Shown in pieces: positions 17,189 through 29,354 of a DNA stretch of 64,000 nt; position 1 is the first letter of the stretch; each line of letters starts with the position of its first letter. The stretch covers positions 1 to 64,000 of the forward strand of contig NZ_JAMZEC010000001.1 in the NCBI RefSeq assembly GCF_024172185.1, in the 5' to 3' direction. The position numbers and the translations under genes were made by a program. The notes below the pieces were generated by a model that did no database searches, was not told the origin of the DNA, and saw only the letters and a program-made list of their open reading frames with translations. The stretch is from Nonomuraea roseoviolacea subsp. carminata. GTDB lineage: Bacteria; Actinomycetota; Actinomycetes; Streptosporangiales; Streptosporangiaceae.

Positions 17189-18121
17189 TCAGGAGGCGGC
17201 CGCGGCTCTCCCGCGCGGCAGGCTCATGCCGCCCAGCGCCACCGCGGCGATGATGATCACACCCTGTACGGCCGGCTCCAGCGCCCCCGAGACGCCGTAC
17301 AGGTTGAGCAGGGTGAACAGCGCCTCCAGGGTGAAGGCGCCCGCCATCGCGGCGACGACGGAGCCACGGCCGCCCCCGAGGGCCACACCGCCCAGCACCA
17401 CAGCGGTGATGGCCTGGAACTCCAGCCCCTGGCCGACCTGCGCGGACACTCCGGCGAAGCCGCCCAGCAGGATCGCGGCGACCGCCGCGGACAGCCCGGA
17501 GACCATGAACGCCACCGTCCGCACCCGGGCGACGTGGACTCCGGACAGAGCCGCGGCCCGGTCGTTGTCGCCCGCCGCGATGAGCGTGTGGCCGAAGCCG
17601 GCGCGCATCGCGCAGATCGCGCCGGCCGCCACCGCGACCAGGACCAGGACCGACCAGGGCACCGGGCCGAGACTTCCCCGGCCCAGCTCCCGGAACTGCG
17701 GGGGCAGCGCGCCCCGGGGGGCGCCTCCCGTCCACAGGAAGATCGCCCCGGACAGGATCAGCAGCATGCCGAGTGTCGAGATGAACGACGGGACCCGCAG
17801 CAGCGTGGTGACGACCCCGTTGACCAGCCCGACGAGCAGCCCGAGCACGACCAGCAGTGCCAGCACGGGCCAGGTCGCCTCCGCGGAGCCGTCGAGCAGC
17901 CGGGCGGCGACCACCACCTCGGCGGTGACGAGCGAGCCGACCGACAGGTCGTACTCACCGGACACGATGACGAAGTACTGCCCGGCCGCGAGGATCACCA
18001 GCGGCGCGGCCCTCTTGACGAAGGCGAGGAGGGCGGCCGGCGCCAGGAAGTTCGGCTGGGCCACGGCGATCACCGCCAGCAGCCCGGCCAGCACCACGAG
18101 GATCGGCAGTGCGCGTCTCAT
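17189..18121 (-). CDS. Sugar ABC transporter permease (RbsC-like), second copy
   Basis: Inner-membrane permease of a CUT2 importer, 310 residues from MRRALPILVVLAGLLA. About ten hydrophobic segments are seen, with the family motif SGEYDLSVGSLVTAEV and the conserved loop LEFQAITAVVLGGVALGGGRG. The ATG at 18121 overlaps the stop of the preceding permease (ATGA), which fixes the start; the longer open frame upstream is out of context. It forms a heterodimeric pore with the product of the upstream gene. Confidence 0.93.
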   Translation of the reverse strand: MRRALPILVVLAGLLAVIAVAQPNFLAPAALLAFVKRAAPLVILAAGQYFVIVSGEYDLSVGSLVTAEVVVAARLLDGSAEATWPVLALLVVLGLLVGLVNGVVTTLLRVPSFISTLGMLLILSGAIFLWTGGAPRGALPPQFRELGRGSLGPVPWSVLVLVAVAAGAICAMRAGFGHTLIAAGDNDRAAALSGVHVARVRTVAFMVSGLSAAVAAILLGGFAGVSAQVGQGLEFQAITAVVLGGVALGGGRGSVVAAMAGAFTLEALFTLLNLYGVSGALEPAVQGVIIIAAVALGGMSLPRGRAAAAS

Positions 18122-19116
18122 GCGGTCCGCCTCCGCGCGTGGATGGCCAAGGCCGCCACCAGGACCACGCCCCGCACGACGTCCTTGGCGAACGAGTCGA
18201 CCTCCAGCTGGTTGAAGATGCTGTCCAGGACGGCCAGGAGCAGGACCCCGCCGACGGTCCCGGCGACCCCGCCGCGGCCACCGGCCAGAGCCGTCCCGCC
18301 GATCACGACCGCGGCGATCGACTCCAGGTCGTATCCGCCGTCGGTCCCGACCGTCGGCGCGCCGGCTCCGAGCCGGGAGGCGAGCAGCAGCCCCGCGATC
18401 CCCGCGCAGAGCGAGCAGAGCACGTGGGCGGCGACCACGACCCGCTCGCCACGGACTCCCGACAGCCGCGCGACCTCGGCGTCCCCGCCCACCGCGTAGA
18501 TGCGGCATCCGAGGCGCGTCCGGCTGAGCAGGAACCACGCGGAGGCCGCGACCGCGGCCCACAGCAGCGCCGACACCGGCAGTGGCCCGACGCGGTCGTA
18601 CCCGAGGTGCTGGAAGGACTCGGGCACGCTGCCCGCCGGCCCGTCGTACCGATCGTCCAGCACCCCTCTGATGACGAGCGCGACGCCGAGCGTGGCGATG
18701 AAGGCGTGCACCCGGAGCCTCGTGACGATCAGGCCGTTCACCAGTCCGGCCGTCGCGCTCACCGCCAGCACCGCCGCCACGGCGACCGGAACGCCCGCGT
18801 CGGCGCCCCCCATGGTCTCGGCCGCGACGAGTGTGGTGAGGCTGATCAGGTAGGCCACCGAGAGGTCGAGGCTCCCTGCCAGGATCACCAGTGTCTGACC
18901 GACCGCGACGATGCCCAGCGCGGCCGATCGCTGCTGGATGCCGACGATGTTCTCCTGGCTGAGGAACCGGCCGCCGTCCAGGGCGAACAGCAGCCAGCCC
19001 ACGACGATGAGCAGGGCCAGCGCCACGTAGACGGCGCGCGCGGGCCGGTCGGCCGACAGCCGCCGCAGGAACGAGCCCACGGCCGGGAGGCGCCGCAGGT
19101 CCAGCTGCTGGGTCAC
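18118..19116 (-). CDS. Sugar ABC transporter permease (RbsC-like), first copy
   Basis: Inner-membrane permease, 332 residues from the GTG at 19116, which overlaps the ATPase stop by four bases (GTGA). It has the motif AGSLDLSVAYLISLTTLVA and the conserved YDLESIAAVVIGGTALAGGRGG. The N-terminus carries a short cytoplasmic segment before the first helix. Two different permeases in one CUT2 operon imply a heterodimer. Confidence 0.93.
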   Translation of the reverse strand: MTQQLDLRRLPAVGSFLRRLSADRPARAVYVALALLIVVGWLLFALDGGRFLSQENIVGIQQRSAALGIVAVGQTLVILAGSLDLSVAYLISLTTLVAAETMGGADAGVPVAVAAVLAVSATAGLVNGLIVTRLRVHAFIATLGVALVIRGVLDDRYDGPAGSVPESFQHLGYDRVGPLPVSALLWAAVAASAWFLLSRTRLGCRIYAVGGDAEVARLSGVRGERVVVAAHVLCSLCAGIAGLLLASRLGAGAPTVGTDGGYDLESIAAVVIGGTALAGGRGGVAGTVGGVLLLAVLDSIFNQLEVDSFAKDVVRGVVLVAALAIHARRRTA

Positions 19117-20558
19117 GACGCGGCCGCCAGGCGCATCACGCTCTCCTCGGTGGAGCCGGCGGGCAGTGCTCCGGCGATGCGGCCGTCCCGCAGCACCACG
19201 ATGCGGTCGCTCATGCCGATGAGCTCGGGAAGCTCGGAGGAGATCATCAGGACGGCCGTCCCGTCGCGGGCGAGTTCGCGCGTCAGTTCGTGGATGGCGG
19301 CCTTGGCGCCGACGTCGACGCCACGGGTGGGCTCGTCCAGCAGCAGGACGCGCGGCGCGGCCGCCACCCACCTGGCCAGCACGACCTTCTGCTGGTTGCC
19401 TCCGGACAGCAGCCGGACCTCCTGCGTGGGCCGGAGCGGACCGAGCCCCACCCGCTCCAGCAGCCGCTCGATCCCGGGCCGGCGCATCCGGGTGGCGCGG
19501 GTGACGAGCAGGGCGTTGTCGCGCACCGGCTGGTTCAGCAGGAGTCCCTCCGCCTTGCGGTCCTCGGTGACCAGGCCGATCCCCGCGGCGATCCCCTCGC
19601 GGACCGAACAGGGACGGCAGGGCGTCATCTCACCGCTGGTGAAGGGGGCCGCACCGAACAGCGCCTTGGCCAGCTCGGTGCGGCCGGAGCCCTGCAACCC
19701 GGCCAGCCCGACGATCTCCCCGGCGCGCAGGTCGAGGTCTATGCCGCGCAGTCTGGCATTGCCGCCGCCGCGTACGCTCAGCTTCACCGGTCCGGGCGGT
19801 TCCGCCGCACGGGGAGGGTAGTAGGAGTCCAGCTCCCTGCCGATCATGAGGCGGACCAGGGTCGGGGCGTCCATGGTCGACGCGTCCGCGGTGGTGACCC
19901 GGGAGCCGTCCTTGAGCACGGTGATCCGGTCGGCGAGATCGAGGATCTCGCGGAGCCGGTGTGAGACGTACAGGATCGCGATGCCGCGCGAGGCGAGCCG
20001 CCGTACCAGCGTGTGGAGCAGTTCCGCCTCGTGCTCGGCCAGGGCGGCCGTCGGTTCGTCCATCACCACGATGCGGGCGTTCAGCGACAGCGCCTTGGCG
20101 ATCTCGACGACCTGCCGGCGCGCGACCGGGAGCCGGCGGACGAGATCGCGCGGCCCGAACGACTCCTCGCCGACGGAGTCCAGCAGCTCAGCGGTCGCCG
20201 ACTCCATCGCGGCCCGGTCGACGAGCCCGCGTCGGACGGGTTCGCGCCCGAGGAAGACGTTCTCGGCCACCGTCCGCTCCGGCAGCAGGCTGAGCTCCTG
20301 GTGCATGATCGCCACCCCGGCCCGCTGCGCCTGGACCGGGTGCCCGAAGACCACGGTGCGACCGTCGATCTCCACGCTGCCCCCGTCCGGCGCGTGCGCG
20401 CCGGCGAGGATCTTCATGAGCGTCGACTTGCCCGCGCCGTTCTCGCCCACCACCGCGTGCACCTCGCCGGCGGACGCCTCCAGGTCGACTCCGTCGAGGA
20501 CCCGGACGCCCTGGAAGCTCTTGGTGATGCCGGTCATCTTCAGCACGCAGTCGTGCAC
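19113..20558 (-). CDS. Sugar ABC transporter ATPase (RbsA/MglA-like, two ABC domains)
   Basis: Energises the CUT2 importer; 481 residues with tandem ATP-binding domains. Domain 1 has Walker A GENGAGKST, an RLPVARRQVVEIAKAL signature region and Walker B IVVMDEPTAAL. Domain 2 has the degenerate Walker A LAGLQGSGRTELAKALFG typical of RbsA, the signature LSGGNQQKV and Walker B VLLLDEPTRGVDVGAK. The GTG at 20558 is preceded by AGGAG. It is first in the operon and divergent from the LacI gene. A perfect LacI-type palindrome lies 46 bases upstream. Confidence 0.95.
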   Translation of the reverse strand: MHDCVLKMTGITKSFQGVRVLDGVDLEASAGEVHAVVGENGAGKSTLMKILAGAHAPDGGSVEIDGRTVVFGHPVQAQRAGVAIMHQELSLLPERTVAENVFLGREPVRRGLVDRAAMESATAELLDSVGEESFGPRDLVRRLPVARRQVVEIAKALSLNARIVVMDEPTAALAEHEAELLHTLVRRLASRGIAILYVSHRLREILDLADRITVLKDGSRVTTADASTMDAPTLVRLMIGRELDSYYPPRAAEPPGPVKLSVRGGGNARLRGIDLDLRAGEIVGLAGLQGSGRTELAKALFGAAPFTSGEMTPCRPCSVREGIAAGIGLVTEDRKAEGLLLNQPVRDNALLVTRATRMRRPGIERLLERVGLGPLRPTQEVRLLSGGNQQKVVLARWVAAAPRVLLLDEPTRGVDVGAKAAIHELTRELARDGTAVLMISSELPELIGMSDRIVVLRDGRIAGALPAGSTEESVMRLAAAS

Positions 20559-20580
20559 GGGATCTCCTAGCAGGGGGTCG

Positions 20581-20615
20581 GAATCCTGATTCGCGTTACT
20601 AATCGAATCGATTCG
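20581..20615. promoter_or_regulatory. LacI operators before the sugar ABC operon
   Basis: CGAATCGATTCG (20604-20615) is a perfect 12-base palindrome with the central CG typical of LacI-family sites. A looser dyad GAATC-CT-GATTC lies at 20581-20592. The regulator gene is directly divergent, which makes this the best candidate for its primary operator. Confidence 0.75.
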
Positions 20616-20818
20616 CCATGAAAGTAGATCTGCACGACATGGCTGTCAAGAATGCTTATCGAGGCATAGAGGTGACTGCTTTTCCGGCTCAGCGGAGGGG
20701 CTCTGCGCCGAATTGCGCCAAGAAATCGCAGTTCCGAGCGCCGGCCACCAATCTTCCGCCGTCTTCGAGCCGGCCAGAAGCAGGCGATCCCCTTTCCGAA
20801 GAAAGACCAGAATGAGTA

Positions 20819-20829
20819 TGAAACTTTCA
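20819..20829. promoter_or_regulatory. TGAAA-C-TTTCA palindrome upstream of the LacI gene
   Basis: Perfect 5+1+5 dyad TGAAACTTTCA. The same or mirror motif is found at 37206, 42904 and, as GAAACTTTC, at 42943. The form resembles the CGAAA-N-TTTCG box described for streptomycete xylan regulators. Confidence 0.6.
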
Positions 20830-20871
20830 GGCGTGGGGTGAGCCGGCGTTCTCTGTGACGTCATGTGACTG

Positions 20872-20880
20872 ATCGATTCG
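20872..20880. promoter_or_regulatory. Partial LacI site in the LacI promoter
   Basis: ATCGATTCG matches nine contiguous bases of the perfect palindrome at 20604-20615. It sits 40 bases before the regulator's ATG, suggesting autoregulation. Confidence 0.5.
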
Positions 20881-20919
20881 ACCTACGATGCTGGGTGGGA
20901 TGACCGGTGGAGGAGCGGG

Positions 20920-21933
20920 ATGAACATCGGGGAGATCGCCAAGCGGTCGGGGGTGGCGCGCAGCACCGTCTCCTACGCCCTGAGCGGCAAGCGTCCGGTG
21001 TCGGAGACGACCCGCCGGCGCATCCAGGCGGTCATCGACGAGCTGGGCTACCAGCCCAACGCCAGCGCCAAGGCGCTCAAGGAGGGCAGGACCCGCACCA
21101 TCGGGCTGGTCATCCCGCCGGCCGGCCGGCGCCTCACCGACATGCAGCTCGGCTTCGTCGCCAGCGTCGTCGACGCCGCCGCACGCGCCGACCTCGACGT
21201 CCTGCTGTCGCCCTCGGGAGGCGAGCACGACCGCTCGTTTGAGCGGATGGTCGGCGGCAGGCGCGTCGACGGCGTCATCCTCATGGAGATCCGGCTGGAG
21301 GACGACCGGGTCACCCGCCTGCGGCAGAGCGGCCTGCCGTTCGTCGGCATCGGCCGCACCGACCGCCCCGACGAGATGTCCTGGGTGGATCTCGACTACG
21401 AGACGTTGATCTCACGATGCGTGCATCACCTGGCCGACCTGGGCCATCGCCGCGTCGCCCTGGTCAACCGCGCCGGCGACCTGCTGGCCGCCGGGTACGG
21501 TCCGGCCCACCGGGCCCGGGCCGGTTTCCGGCGTGCCGTCGCGGAGCGCGGGATCGAAGGGGTGGAGGCGTGCTGCGCCGACGACGCCCGCGCCGGAGTG
21601 TCGTGCGTCGGTCAGCTCCTCGCGGACCATCCCGGCCTGACCGCCATCGCCACCGTCAACGAGGCGGCGATGCCGGGCATGTACCGCGCGATCGAAGGCG
21701 CGGGCCTGGCCGTACCAGCCGACTTCTCCATCGCCGGCGTCGCGGGCCGCCACTGGGCCGAGAACCTGCATCCGCCGCTCACCGCCGCCGACGTGCCCGC
21801 CGACGAGCTCGGCGCCCACGCCGTCGACCTGCTCGTCCGGTGCATCTCCGACCCCGCCGCTCATCACCGGCTTCTCCTCGCCCCGCCCATCTCCCTGCGC
21901 GGGACGACCGGACCCGCACGCCCGCGCCCATAG
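20920..21933 (+). CDS. LacI-family transcriptional regulator
   Basis: Repressor of 337 residues. An N-terminal helix-turn-helix (NIGEIAKRSGVARSTVSYALSGKR) is followed by the hinge helix region YQPNASAKALKEGRTRTIG. A periplasmic-binding-like effector domain covers about residues 60-330 and ends in the usual ADVPADELGAHAVDLL. The effector is probably a sugar. It is divergent from the CUT2 operon with LacI-type palindromes between them. Similar sites before the GH54, esterase and GH29 genes suggest that it also controls secreted enzymes of the island. Confidence 0.95.
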   Translation: MNIGEIAKRSGVARSTVSYALSGKRPVSETTRRRIQAVIDELGYQPNASAKALKEGRTRTIGLVIPPAGRRLTDMQLGFVASVVDAAARADLDVLLSPSGGEHDRSFERMVGGRRVDGVILMEIRLEDDRVTRLRQSGLPFVGIGRTDRPDEMSWVDLDYETLISRCVHHLADLGHRRVALVNRAGDLLAAGYGPAHRARAGFRRAVAERGIEGVEACCADDARAGVSCVGQLLADHPGLTAIATVNEAAMPGMYRAIEGAGLAVPADFSIAGVAGRHWAENLHPPLTAADVPADELGAHAVDLLVRCISDPAAHHRLLLAPPISLRGTTGPARPRP

Positions 21934-21939
21934 ACGGAC

Positions 21940-22320
21940 TCAGACGCGGCTCCACTTCTGGTTGGCGCCGCCGTTGCACGCCCAGATCTGCACCCTGGTG
22001 CCGTTGGCCGTGCCCGCCCCGCTGACGTCCAGGCACTTGTTCGCCCCGACCGCCGTGATGGTGCCGTCGGCGTTCAGGCGCCACCTCTGGTTGCTCTGGC
22101 CGTTGCAGTCCCAGACGATCACCGCGGCGCCGTCCGCCGTGCCCCCACCGCTCACATCCAGGCACTTGCCACCGGACGCCCGCAACTCACCGGCGCCCGT
22201 CGAGGTCCACTGCTGGTCCGGCTGCCCGCTGCAGTCCCAGATCCGCGCCTGCGCCCCGTTCGACGGAGAAACCCCGCCGACGTCCAGGCACCGCCCCGAC
22301 CCCACCCCCTTCACCGCGCT
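21940..22320 (-). repeat. Trefoil-coding DNA module, copy B2
   Basis: Near-identical to copy B1 at 11577-11957, same orientation, 10.4 kb apart. Confidence 0.85.
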
Positions 22321-23700
22321 CGTGCTGCCCGAAGGCGTGCCGGTCAGCTCCTTGACGCGGATGTTCCGGAACGACACCACGTCGCCGGACCCGTGGTTCT
22401 GGATGCCGACGTAGCCCTGCTGGAGCGAGCGGACCGGATCGGTGTTGGTGAAGTCGTTGATTCTCGTGCCGTTCAGGAACACCTGGAGCCGCTCACCCTC
22501 CACCAGCAGCTCGTAGGTGTTCCACTGACCCGGCGGGTTCAGCGCCGCGTCGCGGGCGGCGATGTCGGCGCTCCTGAAGCCGTAGATCGCCCCGGTCGTC
22601 CTGTCCGGGGTGTCGGTCGCGTCGATCTGCACCTCATATCCGGTGTTGAGCGCCGCGTCGGGGTCACTGGTGGCGGGGAACCCCACGATCACGCCGGAGT
22701 TGGAGTCGCCGGTCATCTTCCAGTCGAGCTTGAGGGAGTAGGAGCGGAGCTCCTTGGCGCTGTACCACAGCATGCCCATGCCGCCCTGGGAGGTCAGCGT
22801 GGCGTCGCTGTTGGCGAACGACCCCGGACCGGCCTGCGACCAGCCCGCCGTCGAGCCGTTGTACAACGTCGTGTATCCGGTCTCCGGGCGGCAGTCGGCG
22901 TTGGTGGCCTTGGCCGCGTACCGGATCCCGCCGAGCAGCAGCGCGCGGAAGTTCGGATCGGCGTACGACTCCTGGGTGTGCCCCAGGCCGGTGTAGAAGG
23001 CGCGGCCGGAGGACTGGGGGTGGCACCAGGTGATCGGATGGTCGCCCATGGTGCCGCCGCTGTAGCTCCCCTCGTCGAGGCTCTGCAGCACCCGGACGTT
23101 CGGCCGGGGGTTGGTGCGGTAGTTGTACCACTCGTCGGTACGTGACCAGGTCGCCCCCAGGTGGGCGGTCGCGGCGTGCGCCCGGTCCTCGGTCCGTACG
23201 GTGGCCTGCTGGATCGCCGGATGGTTGTTGAACCAGGCCCCCATCAGCTGCCCGTAGTACGGCCAGTTGTACTCGGTGTCCGCGGCCGCATGCACCCCCA
23301 CGTAACCGCCCCCGCCGTCCACGTACGTCTGGAAGGCGGCCTGCTGGGTGTCGTTCAGCACGTCACCCGTGGTGCTGAGGAACACCACCGCTCTGTACTG
23401 GGCCAGGTTGGCCGTGCTGAAGGCGTTCGCGTCCTCGGTGGCGTCGACGGCGAAGCCGTCGGCCGTCCCCAGGTCGCGGATGGCCTGGATGCCGCTGGGG
23501 ATCGAGTCGTGCCGGAACCCGGCGGTCCTGGAGAACACCAGCACCTTGACGGCGGCGGCCTGGGCGGGTAGGGCGGGGATCGTCGTCGCGACGGCCGCGA
23601 TGAGCGCCATCGCGGTCACCGACAGCATCCGCGGCGCGGACCTCTTCCGGCCGCCCCGTTCGCCGCGTCCGCGCGCGCCGGGGGTCAGATGTCGCAGCAT
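21940..23700 (-). CDS. Secreted ThuA + DUF1080 (3-keto-glycoside hydrolase-like) + ricin trefoil
   Basis: A 586-residue exported protein. The signal peptide ends near residue 48 (ALPAQAAA). A ThuA domain covers about 50-265 (VFSRTAGFRHDSIPSG, GVHAAADTEYNWPYY, DHPITWCHP). A DUF1080 concanavalin-like domain covers about 270-455 (YNGSTAGWSQAGPGSF, DSNSGVIVGFP, WNTYELLVEGERLQVFLNG, GYVGIQNHG). A ricin trefoil ends the protein. DUF1080 members are reported as 3-keto-disaccharide hydrolases, so the target may be a glycoside already oxidised at C3. GGAAGGA precedes the ATG. It converges tail to tail on the LacI gene with six bases between. Confidence 0.9.
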   Translation of the reverse strand: MLRHLTPGARGRGERGGRKRSAPRMLSVTAMALIAAVATTIPALPAQAAAVKVLVFSRTAGFRHDSIPSGIQAIRDLGTADGFAVDATEDANAFSTANLAQYRAVVFLSTTGDVLNDTQQAAFQTYVDGGGGYVGVHAAADTEYNWPYYGQLMGAWFNNHPAIQQATVRTEDRAHAATAHLGATWSRTDEWYNYRTNPRPNVRVLQSLDEGSYSGGTMGDHPITWCHPQSSGRAFYTGLGHTQESYADPNFRALLLGGIRYAAKATNADCRPETGYTTLYNGSTAGWSQAGPGSFANSDATLTSQGGMGMLWYSAKELRSYSLKLDWKMTGDSNSGVIVGFPATSDPDAALNTGYEVQIDATDTPDRTTGAIYGFRSADIAARDAALNPPGQWNTYELLVEGERLQVFLNGTRINDFTNTDPVRSLQQGYVGIQNHGSGDVVSFRNIRVKELTGTPSGSTSAVKGVGSGRCLDVGGVSPSNGAQARIWDCSGQPDQQWTSTGAGELRASGGKCLDVSGGGTADGAAVIVWDCNGQSNQRWRLNADGTITAVGANKCLDVSGAGTANGTRVQIWACNGGANQKWSRV

Positions 23701-23755
23701 GCGTGTCCTTCCGTCACATCGGTGGGTGATCGTGGCGCGGTCGAGGACTCCGGCC

Positions 23756-26581
23756 TCAGACGCGGCTCCACTTCTGGTTGGCGCCGCCGTTGCACGCCCA
23801 GATCTGGACCTTGGTGCCGTTGGCGGTGCCCGCCCCGCTGACGTCCAGGCACTTGTTCGCCCCGACCGCCGTGATGGTGCCGTCGGTGTTCAGGCGCCAT
23901 TTCTGGTTGTTCTGGCCGTTGCAGTCCCAGATGATCACCGCGGCGCCGTCCGCCGTGCCTGCGCCGCTCACATCCAGGCACTTGCCGCCGGACGTCCGCA
24001 ACTCACCGGCGCTGGTGGAGGTCCACCGCTGGTTGGGCTGTCCGTTGCAGTCCCAGATCTGCGCCTGCGCGCCGTTCGTCTGGGAGGCGCCGGCGACGTC
24101 GAGACACCGGCCCGACCCCGCGCCCTTCAGCGCGCTGGTGTTCCCCGGGGGCGACGTGCCGGTGTCGAGGGTGAAGGCGTCGACGTCGAACAGGTAGCCC
24201 TGTCCGGTCGGTCCGCGGAAGACGAGGTACAGCGTCGTGGTTCCGGCCGGCGCGCCGGCGAGGGTCGCCGAGACGTCGGTGAAGGTGTCCCAGCCGCCGG
24301 TGCTCGCGACGTTCACCGTGCCCAGCAGCGTGCCCGTCGCCGAGCCCGCCCGCACCTCGATCCGGCCGCCGGCGCCCGCCGACGACACCCGAGCGGTGAT
24401 CCCCGTCGCGTCGCCCAGGTTGTACGGCTGGAAGGAGATCCAGTCGCCGTCGTCGGTGAAGCCGACCGTCCTGCCGCCTTCGGCGGTGCCGTGGTCGGCC
24501 GTCTGGACGCCCTGCTGGGCGCCGAAGTGCTCGGCCTGCCGGTGGCGCGGCTGGAGCGTGCGGGCGCTGGTGGAGGTCAGGCCGCCCTTGTCGGTGTAGG
24601 AAGCCTCGAAGACGCCGTAGATGTTGGCCGCGGCGTCGTGCTCACCGTCGACCGGCACGGAGACGGAGCCCGAGCAGCCGGTCTTGGAGGTGATCTGGTG
24701 ACGGTGGCTGTCGTGGCCGAGGAAGTAGGCGACGGTGACCTTGGCGCAGTCGATCGTGCCGTCCTCCGGGTCCGTGACGGTGACCTGGAAGGGCACGGTG
24801 TCCCCGAAGGAGAACAGCTGCCCGTCGGCCGGGGTGGTCAGCGTCACCGCCGGGGCGGTGTTGCCCACGGTCACGATCACGCTCGCGCTTCCGGTCAGCC
24901 CCTGTGGGTCGCGGACGGTGAGGGTGACGGTGTAGGCGCCGTTCGCGGTGTAGGTCTTGCTCGGGTTCGCCGCCGTGGACGTGGTGCCGTCGCCGAAGTT
25001 CCACGAGTACGTCAGCGCGCCGCCCTCCGGGTCGGAGCTGCCCGCCGAGGAGAAGTTCACCGTGAGCGGGGCCGGTCCGGAGGTCTTGTCGGCGGACGCC
25101 TTGGCGATCGGGTTGCGGTTGGCGGTGCCGATGTACTCGATGCGGTACAGCGCCTGGTTGTTGTTCCCGGTGCCGTAGTCCAGGACGTACAGGGCCCCGT
25201 CAGGGCCGAAGGCCATGTCCATCACCTGCGTCCCCGACCAGGGGAACGCCGAGATCTCCCCGTAGCCGCCGTCCGCCTTGACCTCGATCGCCTTGATCCA
25301 GCGCCGGCCGTACTCACCGGCGAAAAACCGCCCGTCGAGCGTCTGCGGGAACTTGACGGCCGAGTTCAGGTTGGGGTCGTAACGGTAGACCGGACCGCCC
25401 ATCGGCGACTCCGACCCGGAGCCGAACTCCGGCGGGCTTCCCGAGTCACCCGCGTACTTGATCCACGCCGGCTTCGCCGGAGGCAGCGTGGTCAGGCCGG
25501 TGTTACGGAAGGAGTTGTTGGTCGGGCCGCCCGCGCAGTCGTACTTCGGACCGGTGCTGTTGGTGGCGAAGTTCCACTCGTTGTAGGTCTCGCTGGTGGT
25601 GTTCGTGCCCGTGCAGTACGGCCATCCGTAGTTGCCCGGACCGGTGATGCGGTCGAACTCCACCTGCCCGCTCGGCCCCCGGTTGGGGTCGGTGACACCC
25701 GCGTCCGGCCCGTAGTCGCCGAGGTAGACGACGCCGGTCGCCTTGTCGACGCTCATCCGGAACGGGTTGCGTAAGCCCATCGCGTAGATCTCCGGCCGGG
25801 TCTTCGCCGTCCCCGGCGGGAACAGGTTGCCGCTGGGGATCGTGTAGGTGCCGTCGGGCTGCGGTTTGATGCGCAGGAGCTTGCCGCGCAGGTCGTTGGT
25901 GTTGGCGGCGGTGCGCTGGACGTCGTACTGCGGGTTGCGGTTGGTCCGCTCGTCCAGCGGGGCGTACCCGCTCGACTCGAACGGGTTGCTGTCGTCGCCG
26001 GTGGTCAGATAGAGGTTTCCGGCGGCGTCGAAGTCGAGGTCCCCGCCCACGTGACAGCAGAGGCCGCGGTCGTTCTGGACCCGCAGGACCACCTTCTCGC
26101 TGGCCAGGTCGAGGGTATCGTCCGGCTTGAGGGTGAACCGGGACAGGTACAGCTCGCCCTTCCACTGGTCGAACTGGGCCTGCGTGCCGGTGCTCGGCGC
26201 ATCCCCGTTCGGCGTGCTCAGCCGCGGCGAGTAGTAGAGCCATATGTACCGGTTCGACGCGAAGTCGGGGTCCACCGCGACACCCTGCAGACCCTCCTCG
26301 TCGTGACTGTAGACGTTGAGTTTGGCGGCCACCTTGGTGTTGCCGTTGACATCGGTGATGCGCACCGTGCCGTCGCGCGCCGTGTGCACCACCGACCGGT
26401 TCGGCATCACGGCCAGCGACATCGCCTCACCCAGCTCCGCGCCTCCTGACGCGAGAGACACCTGCTGGTAGTCGGACGCCGGGATGACGATGGCGTTCGC
26501 CGGGGCGGTGCCGAGCGCGAGCGCTCCGGGAATGAGCAGCGCCATCGTGGTGAGCAAGGTTGGCCATGGACGTCGGAACAT
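23756..26581 (-). CDS. Secreted PQQ-type sugar dehydrogenase + PKD + CBM6-like + ricin trefoil
   Basis: A 941-residue exported protein. Signal peptide about 1-30. The glucose/sorbosone-dehydrogenase propeller covers about 35-470 ([61 protein letters not shown]). A PKD domain (YSWNFGDGT), a spacer domain, a CBM6-like module near 680-810 and a C-terminal ricin trefoil follow. Its domain order parallels the 11577-15050 protein without ThuA, so the two are paralogues. The ATG at 26581 is chosen because AGGAGG lies 8 bases upstream. The family oxidises aldoses with PQQ; substrate and electron acceptor are unknown. Confidence 0.9.
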   Translation of the reverse strand: MFRRPWPTLLTTMALLIPGALALGTAPANAIVIPASDYQQVSLASGGAELGEAMSLAVMPNRSVVHTARDGTVRITDVNGNTKVAAKLNVYSHDEEGLQGVAVDPDFASNRYIWLYYSPRLSTPNGDAPSTGTQAQFDQWKGELYLSRFTLKPDDTLDLASEKVVLRVQNDRGLCCHVGGDLDFDAAGNLYLTTGDDSNPFESSGYAPLDERTNRNPQYDVQRTAANTNDLRGKLLRIKPQPDGTYTIPSGNLFPPGTAKTRPEIYAMGLRNPFRMSVDKATGVVYLGDYGPDAGVTDPNRGPSGQVEFDRITGPGNYGWPYCTGTNTTSETYNEWNFATNSTGPKYDCAGGPTNNSFRNTGLTTLPPAKPAWIKYAGDSGSPPEFGSGSESPMGGPVYRYDPNLNSAVKFPQTLDGRFFAGEYGRRWIKAIEVKADGGYGEISAFPWSGTQVMDMAFGPDGALYVLDYGTGNNNQALYRIEYIGTANRNPIAKASADKTSGPAPLTVNFSSAGSSDPEGGALTYSWNFGDGTTSTAANPSKTYTANGAYTVTLTVRDPQGLTGSASVIVTVGNTAPAVTLTTPADGQLFSFGDTVPFQVTVTDPEDGTIDCAKVTVAYFLGHDSHRHQITSKTGCSGSVSVPVDGEHDAAANIYGVFEASYTDKGGLTSTSARTLQPRHRQAEHFGAQQGVQTADHGTAEGGRTVGFTDDGDWISFQPYNLGDATGITARVSSAGAGGRIEVRAGSATGTLLGTVNVASTGGWDTFTDVSATLAGAPAGTTTLYLVFRGPTGQGYLFDVDAFTLDTGTSPPGNTSALKGAGSGRCLDVAGASQTNGAQAQIWDCNGQPNQRWTSTSAGELRTSGGKCLDVSGAGTADGAAVIIWDCNGQNNQKWRLNTDGTITAVGANKCLDVSGAGTANGTKVQIWACNGGANQKWSRV

Positions 26582-26620
26582 GAGTGTTCCCTCCTGCAAG
26601 TGGGTACCGGGGGCACGTCG

Positions 26621-29354
<2,734 letters not shown>

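Larger units (their letters stand above)
20559..20919. other. Divergent control region between the ABC operon and the LacI gene
   Basis: This 361-base stretch has no gene I can support. It contains the palindromes at 20581-20592, 20604-20615, 20819-20829 and the partial site at 20872-20880, and is locally richer in A/T than the flanks. Confidence 0.6.

Noticed and set aside
20618..20815. Small open frame in the LacI/ABC control region
   Set aside because: No ribosome site, overlaps operators, and atypical codon use for this genome.
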